The notes under the pieces: generated by a model
What the model was told of the DNA's origin: nothing
Seen by the model: the letters and a program-made list of their open reading frames with translations, nothing else
The model's database searches: none
Assembly (NCBI RefSeq): GCF_004341375.1
Contig: NZ_SLXO01000013.1
Coordinates: forward strand, 25,291 to 89,290
Length of the DNA stretch: 64,000 bases
Direction of reading: 5' to 3'
DNA from: Rhodothalassium salexigens DSM 2132
GTDB taxonomy: Bacteria; Pseudomonadota; Alphaproteobacteria; Sphingomonadales; Rhodothalassiaceae
Made by a program: the position numbers and the translations under genes
Shown: piece by piece, positions 49,199 through 57,454 of the stretch
Numbering within the stretch: position 1 is the stretch's first letter
Layout of the letters: each line of letters starts with the position of its first letter

Positions 49199-50140
49199 GT
49201 GGCGCGGGCCAAACGGTTCGGACGGGGCGGCGCGACGCCGTTGAAGGAGCGCTCGGGCACGGTGTTGGCCGCGGCCATTCTGGTGGTCGCGCTGGTGCTG
49301 GTGATCCTCAACCGCGTCGAGCATCCGCTGGTGCGCGACGCCCGGCGGACCCTGACCGATCTGACCGCGCCGGTGATGACCGTTTTGTCGGCACCGGTGC
49401 GCAAGCTGCGCGACGTGGACCATTGGTTCGCGGGCCTTGCCGACATCCAGACCGAAAACGCCCGGCTGACGCGCGAAAACGAACGCCTGCGCCAGATGTT
49501 TCCGACCATCGAACGCCTGGAGATGGAAAACCGGCGCCTGCGCCGGCTGCTCAACATGACGCCGCCCGACCGGCGCGTGCTGGCCACCGCCCAGGTCATC
49601 GCCATGCCCGGCGGCGCCTTCGTGCGCAATGTGATCATCGACGCCGGGCGCCGCCAGGGCCTCGAACGCGGCCTGCCGGTGACCGACGAACAGGGGCTGG
49701 TGGGCCGGTTGATCGAGGTCGGCCTGGTCTCGGCGCGGGTGTTGCTGGTCACCGACTTGAACAGCCGCATCCCCGTGGTGCTGCCGCGCACCGGCCAGCC
49801 GGGCATCGCGGTGGGCCGCAACGGGCCGTTGATGAGCCTCGATTTCGTCGGTCGTAACGCCGATGTGCGCCTGGGCGACCGGATCGTCACCTCGGGCCAT
49901 GGCGGGGTCTATCCGCCGGGCCTGCTGCTCGGCGTGTTGGTGGAAGACGGCGGCGTGCTCAAGGTGCGGCCCTCGGCCGCCCTCGGCCGGCTGGACCTGG
50001 TGCAGGTGCGCCCCGGTCCCCCGCCGGCGCCCGAAGACAGCGCCGAGCCGGCGGCCCTCGGCGACCCGGGGCCGGACGCTGGATCGCCCGGGCGCGACGG
50101 CGGCGGTCCGGTCGCCCCCATGGCCAGCGACGCGCCATGA
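49199..50140 (+). CDS. mreC: Rod shape-determining protein MreC
   Basis: 313 residues with a GTG start at 49199 after AAGGAGGG. One N-terminal membrane helix (VLAAAILVVALVLVILN), a coiled coil (about 83-120: ENARLTRENERLRQM and ERLEMENRRLRRLL) and a periplasmic beta-barrel region. The last 45 residues are Pro/Gly/Asp-rich and probably disordered. MreC links MreB to PBP2 and RodA. It overlaps mreD by four bases. Confidence 0.95.
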   Translation: MARAKRFGRGGATPLKERSGTVLAAAILVVALVLVILNRVEHPLVRDARRTLTDLTAPVMTVLSAPVRKLRDVDHWFAGLADIQTENARLTRENERLRQMFPTIERLEMENRRLRRLLNMTPPDRRVLATAQVIAMPGGAFVRNVIIDAGRRQGLERGLPVTDEQGLVGRLIEVGLVSARVLLVTDLNSRIPVVLPRTGQPGIAVGRNGPLMSLDFVGRNADVRLGDRIVTSGHGGVYPPGLLLGVLVEDGGVLKVRPSAALGRLDLVQVRPGPPPAPEDSAEPAALGDPGPDAGSPGRDGGGPVAPMASDAP

Positions 50141-50637
50141 GCGAACCGCTTGCCCCGGCCGGTCCGGCGCGCGGCTGGCTCGCCTGCTATGGCGTGACGC
50201 TGTTGGTCATGATGCTGTTTCTGTTGCCGGTGGGCTCCACCGAGGCCGCCTATCTGCGCCCCATGGTGCCGTTGATTTTGGTCTATGTGCTGACCGCCGC
50301 CCACGAGATCGAGATCCCGTTGCCGGCGATCGCCGCCTTGGGGCTGGTCCAGGACGTGACCACCGGCGGCATATTGGGGCTCAATGTGATCGTGTTGATC
50401 ATTGCGCGGCTGACCTTGGCCGACCAGCAGACCTGGTTGACCGGCCGGTCGTTCTGGATCGGCTGGCTCGGTTTTCTACCCGTTGCGTTGACCGCGGCCG
50501 GGCTCAGTTGGGCGCTCGCCGGCCTGCACGCGGGCGCGCTGCACCCGGTCGGGCCGGTGCTTGGTCAGACGCTGATGACTGCGGCGGTCTATCCCGCCTT
50601 CGCGGCACTGTTTGGCCGTTTGGTCAAGGCGCGTTAA
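50137..50637 (+). CDS. mreD: Rod shape-determining protein MreD
   Basis: 166 residues, start overlapping the mreC stop (ATGA). Five to six membrane helices; LVQDVTTGGILGLNVIVLII (about 69-88) is the recognisable MreD block (GLxxD then G-rich helix). It completes the MreBCD membrane complex for lateral wall growth. Sequence conservation in the family is low, so the call also rests on position between mreC and mrdA. Confidence 0.93.
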   Translation: MSEPLAPAGPARGWLACYGVTLLVMMLFLLPVGSTEAAYLRPMVPLILVYVLTAAHEIEIPLPAIAALGLVQDVTTGGILGLNVIVLIIARLTLADQQTWLTGRSFWIGWLGFLPVALTAAGLSWALAGLHAGALHPVGPVLGQTLMTAAVYPAFAALFGRLVKAR

Positions 50638-50680
50638 GCTGCGCCGCCGGGACCGTTGTTCTCGTTCGGAAAGGGCCGAG

Positions 50681-52516
50681 GTGAAATCCGAAACCGACCG
50701 CAAGAGCGTGTTCACCCGCCGTGCCTTGGTGCTGGCCGGCGCCCAGGGGTTGGCGGTGACCGCGCTGATGGGCCGGATGTATTATCTGGGCGTGGTCCAG
50801 GGCAGCCAGTATGAGACGCTGGCCGAGGAAAACCGTGTCTCGCTGCGCCTTTTGGCGCCGCCGCGCGGGGAAATCGTCGATCGTTACGGCCGCGTCATGG
50901 CCACCAACCGCCAGGATTATCGGGTTTTCCTGATCCCCGAACAGGCCCGCGACGTGGCCGCGACGCTGGAAAAGCTGGGCCGCATCATCACCCTGACGCC
51001 CGGCCAGATCCGGCTGATCGAACGCAAGATCGCCCGCCAGCGCGCGTTCATGCGGGTCACCGTGGCCGACAATCTGGACTGGCAGGCGTTCGCGCGGATC
51101 AATGTGCTGAGCCCGGAACTGCCCGGCATTCAGCCCGATTCGGGCACCACCCGCTGGTATCCCGACGCCGACATGGTCAGCCAGATCGTCGGCTATGTGG
51201 GTGCGCCGGCCGAACGCGACATGGACGGCGACCCGCTGTTGACCCTACCGGGCTTCAAGGTCGGCAAGCGCGGCATCGAAAAGGTCTACGAGAAGACCCT
51301 GCGCGGCACCGCCGGCACCACCCGGGTCGAGGTCAACGCCTATGGCCGCGAAATCCGCGAGCTGTCGCGCACCGAGGGCCAGAGCGGCGACCGCATCACC
51401 CTGACCATCGACCGCGACCTGCAACGCTTCGCCGCGCGCCGGCTGGGCGAGGAAAGCGGCGGCGTGGTGGTGATGGACGTGGAGACCGGCGATGTGCTGG
51501 TCCACGTCTCCATGCCCAGCTACGACCCCAATGAATTCAATCTGGGCATCAGCCGCGAAAACTGGCGCGCGTTGATCCAGGACCCGCGCAAGCCCCTGGT
51601 CAACAAGTGTACCGCCGGCCAGTACCCGCCGGGCTCGACCTTCAAGATGGTGGTGGCGCTGGCGGCGTTGCACTATGGCGTGGTGACGCCCGAGGACGAG
51701 GAGGTCTGCCGCGGCCATTACCGCTATGGCGACAACACCTTCCACTGCTGGCGCAAATACGGCCATGGCAAGGTCGACATGGTGACCGCGCTGGCGCGCT
51801 CGTGCGATGTGTATTTCTACAAAGTCGCCAAGGAAGTGGGCATCGAGCGGATCGCCGAGTTCGCGCGCGCCTTCGGCCTGGGCGAGGATTATGGCTTCGA
51901 GTTGCCGGCGCGCCACGGCCTGGTGCCGACACCGGGCTGGAAGCTGGCCAATACCGGCCGGCCGTGGGTCGGTGGCGATACGCTCAATGTGGGCATCGGC
52001 CAGGGCGCGCTGTTGGCGACGCCGCTGCAGACCGCGGTGATGACCGCGCGGATCGCCAATGGCGGGCGCCAGGTGGTGCCGCGCTTGGTGCGTGCCATCG
52101 CCGGCCAGCCCACCGAGCCGGCGCCCGTGGGCGTCATCGACCTGGACCCCGCGCATCTGGCGGTGATCCGTCGGGGCATGGAGGCGGTGATGGAATATCG
52201 CGGTACCGCCTACACCTCGCGCCTTGACCTCGACGGCTTTGCCATGGCCGGCAAGACCGGCACCGCCCAGGTGCGCCGGATCACCCAGGCCGACCGCGAC
52301 GCCGGGGTCAAGAACGAGGACAAGCCGTGGGCCGAGCGTCACCACGCCTGGTTCGTGGCCTATGCGCCCATCGACACGCCGCGCTATGCCATCGGCGTGC
52401 TGGTGGAACATGGCGGCGGCGGCGCTTCGGCCGCGGCACCGGTGGCGCGCGACGTGATGGCCGAGGTGCTCAAGCGGCGGCGGCCCCAGGCCAGCGGCGA
52501 AACGCGCAAGGTCTGA
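50681..52516 (+). CDS. mrdA: Penicillin-binding protein 2 (peptidoglycan transpeptidase)
   Basis: 611 residues from a GTG at 50681, preceded by AAAGGG. One N-terminal membrane helix, a pedestal domain (about 40-210) and the transpeptidase domain. The active serine is S319 in PPGSTFK (SxxK, K322), the second motif SCD is in ALARSCDVYF, and KTGTAQ starts at K525. It cross-links peptidoglycan in rod elongation with RodA. It begins 43 bases after mreD and is followed by rodA after 23 bases. Confidence 0.96.
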   Translation: MKSETDRKSVFTRRALVLAGAQGLAVTALMGRMYYLGVVQGSQYETLAEENRVSLRLLAPPRGEIVDRYGRVMATNRQDYRVFLIPEQARDVAATLEKLGRIITLTPGQIRLIERKIARQRAFMRVTVADNLDWQAFARINVLSPELPGIQPDSGTTRWYPDADMVSQIVGYVGAPAERDMDGDPLLTLPGFKVGKRGIEKVYEKTLRGTAGTTRVEVNAYGREIRELSRTEGQSGDRITLTIDRDLQRFAARRLGEESGGVVVMDVETGDVLVHVSMPSYDPNEFNLGISRENWRALIQDPRKPLVNKCTAGQYPPGSTFKMVVALAALHYGVVTPEDEEVCRGHYRYGDNTFHCWRKYGHGKVDMVTALARSCDVYFYKVAKEVGIERIAEFARAFGLGEDYGFELPARHGLVPTPGWKLANTGRPWVGGDTLNVGIGQGALLATPLQTAVMTARIANGGRQVVPRLVRAIAGQPTEPAPVGVIDLDPAHLAVIRRGMEAVMEYRGTAYTSRLDLDGFAMAGKTGTAQVRRITQADRDAGVKNEDKPWAERHHAWFVAYAPIDTPRYAIGVLVEHGGGGASAAAPVARDVMAEVLKRRRPQASGETRKV

Positions 52517-52539
52517 CACATGCAGGGAGCGGTTCGGCA

Positions 52540-53688
52540 ATGGCCGATGTGATGTTCGCGCCGCGGCGGATGGACCTGTCGCCGGCGCAAAAGCTGGCCC
52601 GGCTCAACTGGCTGGTGATCGGTCTTCTGACCGCGATCGCCGGCATCGGGGTCGCCATGCTTTATTCGGTCGCCGGCGGCCAGATGGAGCCGTGGGCGGC
52701 GCGTCATGCGATCCGCTTCGTGCCGATCCTGTGCGTCATGCTGGCGATCGCGGTGGTCGATATCCGTGCCTGGATGGCGCTTGCCTACCCGGCTTACTTC
52801 GGCGGTCTGGCGCTGTTGATCGCGGTCGAATTGATCGGCGTCACCGGCATGGGCGGGCAGCGTTGGCTGGACCTGCAGGTGATCCGCCTGCAACCGTCCG
52901 AATTGATGAAGATCGCCTTGGTGCTCGCCCTGGCGCGCTATTATCACGGCCAGACCCGGGCGCAGACCGCCAAACTCACCAGCCTGGGCGTGCCGATGCT
53001 GATGATTGCGCTGCCGGTTCTGTTGGTCATGCGCCAGCCGGACTTGGGCACCGGGCTGATGATGGCGGCGGCGTCCATGGGGGTGATCTTCCTGGCCGGC
53101 GCGCCGGTGTGGTTGTTCGTCTCGGGCAGCGTCGCGGCGGCGGCGGCGGTGCCGGTGGCCTGGAAGGTGCTGCTGCGCGACTATCAGAAGGATCGGGTGC
53201 TGACCTTTCTCGACCCCAGCCGCGACCCGCAGGGCGCGGGCTATCAGATCACCCAGTCGAAAATTGCGCTCGGCTCGGGCGGCATGTCGGGCAAGGGCTA
53301 TCTGGAAGGCACGCAAAGCCACCTGAATTTCCTGCCTGAGATGAAGACCGACTTCATCTTCACCGTGCTGGGCGAGGAGTTCGGTCTGTTGGGCGGGGCG
53401 GTGCTGCTGGTGCTTTACATGGCCGTGTTGGGCTATGGCCTGTTCGTGGCAGTGACCTGCCGGAATCAGTTCGGCCGCCTGCTCGCCGGGGGATTGAGCC
53501 TGACGCTGTTTCTCTATGTGTTCATCAACATCGCCATGGTGATGGGGCTGTTGCCGGTGGTCGGCGTGCCGCTGCCGTTGGTTTCCTACGGCGGGTCGGC
53601 CATGCTGACCATGATGACCGCCTATGGCCTGATCCTCTCGGTCGCGCTTCACCGCCAGATTACCATTCCCCGCGGGGCGGGGCTTTAG
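52540..53688 (+). CDS. rodA: RodA peptidoglycan glycosyltransferase (SEDS family)
   Basis: 382 residues from the ATG at 52540, with GGGAG upstream. About ten membrane helices. SEDS hallmarks: QRWLDLQVIRLQPSELMKIALVLALARYY near residues 107-135, MRQPDLGTGLMM near 164-175 with the essential Asp in RQPDLG, and the C-terminal GVPLPLVSYGGSAMLT. It polymerises glycan strands in complex with PBP2. Confidence 0.96.
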   Translation: MADVMFAPRRMDLSPAQKLARLNWLVIGLLTAIAGIGVAMLYSVAGGQMEPWAARHAIRFVPILCVMLAIAVVDIRAWMALAYPAYFGGLALLIAVELIGVTGMGGQRWLDLQVIRLQPSELMKIALVLALARYYHGQTRAQTAKLTSLGVPMLMIALPVLLVMRQPDLGTGLMMAAASMGVIFLAGAPVWLFVSGSVAAAAAVPVAWKVLLRDYQKDRVLTFLDPSRDPQGAGYQITQSKIALGSGGMSGKGYLEGTQSHLNFLPEMKTDFIFTVLGEEFGLLGGAVLLVLYMAVLGYGLFVAVTCRNQFGRLLAGGLSLTLFLYVFINIAMVMGLLPVVGVPLPLVSYGGSAMLTMMTAYGLILSVALHRQITIPRGAGL

Positions 53689-53697
53689 GGACCTTTC

Positions 53698-54768
53698 ATG
53701 TTCGCTTTGTTGCTGCTCTATCTGGCCGTCGCGCTGGGTTTTTCATTCTTCTGTTCCATCGCCGAGGCGGTCTTGCTGTCGGTCCGGCCGGCCTATGTGG
53801 CGTCGTTGGAAGAGAAGGGGGCGGCCGGCTCCAAGGCGTTGGCCCGGCTGCGGGACAATCTCGACCGGCCACTCGCCGCCATCCTGACCCTGAACACCAT
53901 CGCCCACACGGTGGGGGCGGCGGGTGTCGGCGCCGAGGCGGCCGCGGTGTTCGGCAGCGGTTATGTGGGCGTCACGTCGGCGGTGCTGACGTTTCTGATC
54001 CTGGTGTTTTCCGAGATCATCCCGAAAACCCTGGGCGCCACCTACTGGCCGCAACTGGCGCCGGTGATGGCGCCGATGATCGAGGCGCTGGTGGTGCTGT
54101 TGTGGCCGTTCGTGTGGATGTCGCGGCTGATCACCCGGCTGTTGGCGCGCGGCGGCGAAAGCGCGTTCACCTTCAGCCGCGACGAATTGAAGTCGATGGC
54201 CGAGATCGGCGCGCGCGAGGGCCATATCGACACCAAGGAACTGCGCATCGTCACCAATCTGATGCGCCTGCACCGCTTGTCGGTGCGCGACATCATGACG
54301 CCGCGCCCGGTCATGGTGATGGTGCCCGAGGGCATGAGCGTGCGCGCCTTCTTCGAGGCCCATGCCGATGTGCCGTTCTCGCGCCTGGCGGTTTATGGCC
54401 ATAACCGTGACGACGTCACCGGCTATGTGATGAAGGACGACCTGCTGATCGCCCAGGCCGCCGACGAGTTCGACCGCCGGCTGGCCGAATTCAAGCGCGG
54501 CTTTCCGACCATCCCCGACCAGAGCTCGGTCTCGGAGGTGTTCGAGCGGCTGGTGCGCGAACGCTGGCACATCGCCTTCGTGCTCGACGAATATGGCACC
54601 GTGCAGGGCTTGGTGACGCTTGAAGACGTGGTCGAGACGCTGATCGGGCTGGAAATCACCGACGAGCACGACACGGTGGAGAATATGCAGGCCCTGGCGC
54701 ACGATCGCTGGCGCAGCCGGGTCAGCGCGCTGGGCATCAACCCCGAAAGCCTCGGCGGGTCGCAGTAG
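53698..54768 (+). CDS. CNNM/CBS domain membrane protein (CorC-type, short form)
   Basis: 356 residues starting 9 bases after rodA. The CNNM (DUF21) membrane domain (about 1-140) has IAEAVLLSVRPAYV and FLILVFSEIIPKTLGA. A CBS pair follows (about 190-330) with MTPRPVMVMVPE and FVLDEYGTVQGLVTLEDVVETLIG. The C-terminal CorC_HlyC domain of longer relatives is absent. These proteins are tied to magnesium or cobalt export. It may be cotranscribed with the rod operon because of the short gap, but a separate role is likely. It is convergent with the FAD-linked oxidase gene. Confidence 0.9.
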   Translation: MFALLLLYLAVALGFSFFCSIAEAVLLSVRPAYVASLEEKGAAGSKALARLRDNLDRPLAAILTLNTIAHTVGAAGVGAEAAAVFGSGYVGVTSAVLTFLILVFSEIIPKTLGATYWPQLAPVMAPMIEALVVLLWPFVWMSRLITRLLARGGESAFTFSRDELKSMAEIGAREGHIDTKELRIVTNLMRLHRLSVRDIMTPRPVMVMVPEGMSVRAFFEAHADVPFSRLAVYGHNRDDVTGYVMKDDLLIAQAADEFDRRLAEFKRGFPTIPDQSSVSEVFERLVRERWHIAFVLDEYGTVQGLVTLEDVVETLIGLEITDEHDTVENMQALAHDRWRSRVSALGINPESLGGSQ

Positions 54769-54812
54769 GGGGGCGCCCCCTCGGCCAGCCCGCCGGTCGG
54801 CTTGGGCCGGCC

Positions 54813-56234
54813 TCACAGGCTGTCGGCGGCCAGGATGCGTCCAGGGTTGAAGATGTTGTGCGGGTCGAGCGCGCGCTTGATCGCCCTCTGGGCGGCCAGC
54901 TTGGCGGGGTCGGCGAGGCGGGCGTGTTCGGCCACCTTCATCCAGCCGATGCCGTGCTCGGCCGAAATCGAGCCGCCCCAGCGCGCGACGATGTCGTGCA
55001 CCGTGCGGTTGACCGCCTCCCACTGAGCCAGGAAGGCGTCGCGGTCGCCGCCCTCGGGCTCCGAAATGTTAAAGTGCAGATTGCCGTCGCCCAGATGGCC
55101 GAACGGGCACGGCCGGCAGCCGGGCACCTGGGCGGTCACCGCCGCCAGCGCCTCGGTCAGAAAGCCCGGCACCGCGCCCACCGGCACGGCGATGTCGTGT
55201 TTGATCGACCCGCCCTCGTGCTTCTGCGCCTCGGACAGGCCATGGCGCAGCGCCCACAACGCCTCGGCCTGGGCCTCCGACTGGGCGATCAGCGCGGCGC
55301 CGATGCGCCCGGCCTCCATCTCGGCGGCCAGCAGGTCCTCCATGGCGGCGGCGAGGCGTGCCGGCGCCCATCCGCTGGCGGTCTCCAGCAGCAGAAACCA
55401 CGGATGGCTCGGCCCTAGCGGGTCGTCGGCGCCCAGATGGCGGATCGCCAGCTCGATGCCGAAGCGCGGCATCAACTCGGCGGCGTTGAGGGTGTCGCCG
55501 AGCGCACCGCGCGCCCGGGTCAGCAGCGCCAGCGCCGCTTCGGGGCTGTCGAGGCCGACCAACGCCACCGAGCGGTGCGGCGTCGCCGGCACCAGCTTGA
55601 CCGCCACGGCGGTGATCAGCCCCAGCGTGCCCTCGCTGCCGACCAGCAGGTGCTTGAGGTCATAGCCGGTATTGTCCTTGCGCAGCCGGCTCAGGCCGTG
55701 CCAGACGCGGCCGTCGGCGAGCACCGCTTCGAGGCCGAGGACCAGGTCGCGGGCCATGCCATAGCGCAGCACGTGGACGCCGCCGGCATTGGTGGCGGCG
55801 ATGCCGCCGAGCGTGGCGCTGCCCTCAGACGCGATGGTCAGCGGCAGCAGAAGCCCGGCCTCGTTGGCCGCCGCCTGGGCTTGGGCCAGCGGCAGCCCGG
55901 CCTCGCCGATCAGCGAGCCGTCGGCGGGGTCGAGCGCGCGCAGCCGGCGCAGCCGCGCGAACGACACCGGCAACTCGCCGGCCCGCGGCACGCCCGCGCC
56001 CACCAGCCCGGTGCGCCCGCCCTGGGCCACCAGGGCGACGCCGTGGGCGCTGGCCAGGCGCACGATGCGCGCCACCTCCTCGGTGCTGCCGGGCAGGGCC
56101 AGCCAATCGGCCTGGCCCCGATAGCGGCCGCGCCATTCGATCAGGTGCGGCGCGATGCGCTCGGCGTCGGCGGTCAGGCTGGCGTCAGGCAGGGCGTCGC
56201 GCAGCGCGGCGATGAACGGCGACGGCAGGGTCAT
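54813..56234 (-). CDS. FAD-linked oxidase (D-2-hydroxyacid dehydrogenase/GlcD-like)
   Basis: 473 residues from the ATG at 56234, after GGGAGACG. FAD-binding PCMH domain (about 35-215) with VALVAQGGRTGLVGAGVPR, ATLGGIAATNAGGVHVLRYG and KDNTGYDLKHLLVGSEGTLG, then a C-terminal GlcD/D2HGDH-type catalytic cap with HDIAVPVGAVPGF, FGHLGDGNLHFNI and SISAEHGIG. Substrates in the family are D-lactate, glycolate or D-2-hydroxyglutarate; sequence favours the D2HGDH-like group, weakly. It lies after tsaC on the same strand, 111 bases apart. Confidence 0.88.
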   Translation of the reverse strand: MTLPSPFIAALRDALPDASLTADAERIAPHLIEWRGRYRGQADWLALPGSTEEVARIVRLASAHGVALVAQGGRTGLVGAGVPRAGELPVSFARLRRLRALDPADGSLIGEAGLPLAQAQAAANEAGLLLPLTIASEGSATLGGIAATNAGGVHVLRYGMARDLVLGLEAVLADGRVWHGLSRLRKDNTGYDLKHLLVGSEGTLGLITAVAVKLVPATPHRSVALVGLDSPEAALALLTRARGALGDTLNAAELMPRFGIELAIRHLGADDPLGPSHPWFLLLETASGWAPARLAAAMEDLLAAEMEAGRIGAALIAQSEAQAEALWALRHGLSEAQKHEGGSIKHDIAVPVGAVPGFLTEALAAVTAQVPGCRPCPFGHLGDGNLHFNISEPEGGDRDAFLAQWEAVNRTVHDIVARWGGSISAEHGIGWMKVAEHARLADPAKLAAQRAIKRALDPHNIFNPGRILAADSL

Positions 56235-56345
56235 GGGCGGTCTCGTCTCCCTGGGCGATCGGCGGCCGGCCCGCCCGGCTCGCCCGCTACAACCGGTTCG
56301 ACCGGACCAATGACGGCGCGTCCTGGCGCGTCAAGGCAAGGCGCC

Positions 56346-57290
56346 TCAATGGGGGCGCGGGGCCGCCGCCCGGCGCAGCCGGTCGTTGATGGCGCGGCCC
56401 AGCCCATGGTCGGGCACCGGTGCGACGGCGATGCGGTCGGCGCGGGCGTCGGCTTCGCGCAGCAACGCGAACAGACGGGTCGCCGCTTCTTCCAGGTCGC
56501 CCGCCGGGCTCAGATTCAGATCGCCGGCGACCGCGCCGAAGCCGATCAGGATCTCGTCGTCGGCGACCTCGGTGGCGTCAAGGCGCAGCGCGGCGCGCGG
56601 GGCGTAGTGGCTGAGCAATTGACCGGGCGCATTGATCGGGTCGCCGTCCTCGCGCTCGCGCACCGGCAGGGCGACCACGGCGCGCAGGTCGGCGGTGGTG
56701 ATCGAGCCGTGGCGCAGCACTACCACCGCGTCGTCGCGCACCTCGACCACCGTGCTTTCCAGCCCCACGGCGCACGGGCCGCCGTCGACGATCAGGTCGA
56801 CCCGGTCGCCCAAGCCGTCGGCCACATGGTCGGCGCGGGTCGGGCTCAGCCGGCCCGAGGGGTTGGCCGACGGTGCGGCCACCGGCCGGTCGAGCGCGAA
56901 CAGCACCTGGCGCATCACCGAATGCGCCGGCGCGCGCACCGCCAGGGTATCGAGCCCGGCGCTGACCAGATCGGCCACCGGCGCGTCGGCCCGGCGCGGC
57001 AGCACCAGGGTCAGCGGACCGGGCCAAAATGCCGCGATCAGCGCGTCGGCGGCCGGCGACAGGGTGACTAGGCGGCCGGCCATGTCGCGACCCGCCACGT
57101 GGCAGATCAGCGGATTGAACTGCGGCCGGCCCTTGACCTCGAACACATGGGCGACCGCGCGCGGCTGGCTGGCGTCGACGGCCAGGCCGTAGACCGTTTC
57201 GGTCGGCAGCGCCACCAACCCGCCCTGGCGCAGGGTTTCGACGGCGCGGTCGATGGTCTTGGGGCGCGGCTTTTCGATCGGCGCGGGCAA
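56346..57290 (-). CDS. tsaC: L-threonylcarbamoyladenylate synthase (Sua5/TsaC family)
   Basis: 314 residues with a TTG start at 57290, supported by AGGAGG six bases upstream. It makes threonylcarbamoyl-AMP for the t6A37 modification of tRNAs reading ANN codons. The YrdC fold (about 10-190) has LRQGGLVALPTETVYGLAVDA, KGRPQFNPLICHV, PSANPSGRLSPTRADHV and GLESTVVEVRDD. The C-terminal extension (about 200-314), GQLLSHYAPRAALRLDA and onward, is the Sua5 domain, so this is the longer Sua5 form. Confidence 0.94.
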   Translation of the reverse strand: MPAPIEKPRPKTIDRAVETLRQGGLVALPTETVYGLAVDASQPRAVAHVFEVKGRPQFNPLICHVAGRDMAGRLVTLSPAADALIAAFWPGPLTLVLPRRADAPVADLVSAGLDTLAVRAPAHSVMRQVLFALDRPVAAPSANPSGRLSPTRADHVADGLGDRVDLIVDGGPCAVGLESTVVEVRDDAVVVLRHGSITTADLRAVVALPVREREDGDPINAPGQLLSHYAPRAALRLDATEVADDEILIGFGAVAGDLNLSPAGDLEEAATRLFALLREADARADRIAVAPVPDHGLGRAINDRLRRAAAPRPH

Positions 57291-57372
57291 GGGGGGCCTC
57301 CTGGTCGCCGTCGCCTATCGCGGGGCGGGGCGCTTGGCATTCACTGATCGGTGCTTACATCACGCGCTTGGT

Positions 57373-57393
57373 GGACGCAAAGAAAAGGCGTCC
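57373..57393. promoter_or_regulatory. Inverted repeat GGACGC-N9-GCGTCC, candidate operator
   Basis: A perfect 6-bp inverted repeat with a purine-only 9-base centre (AAAGAAAAG) lies in the 164-base divergent tsaC/acyl-CoA dehydrogenase region, 61 bases before the dehydrogenase ATG. It is in a locally AT-rich patch, so a regulator could bind here. Confidence 0.4.
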
Positions 57394-57454
57394 TACATAA
57401 AGGCCTTGGGACGATCACCGCGGCCGGGCATCGGCGCGCGCAATGGAGGTATGA

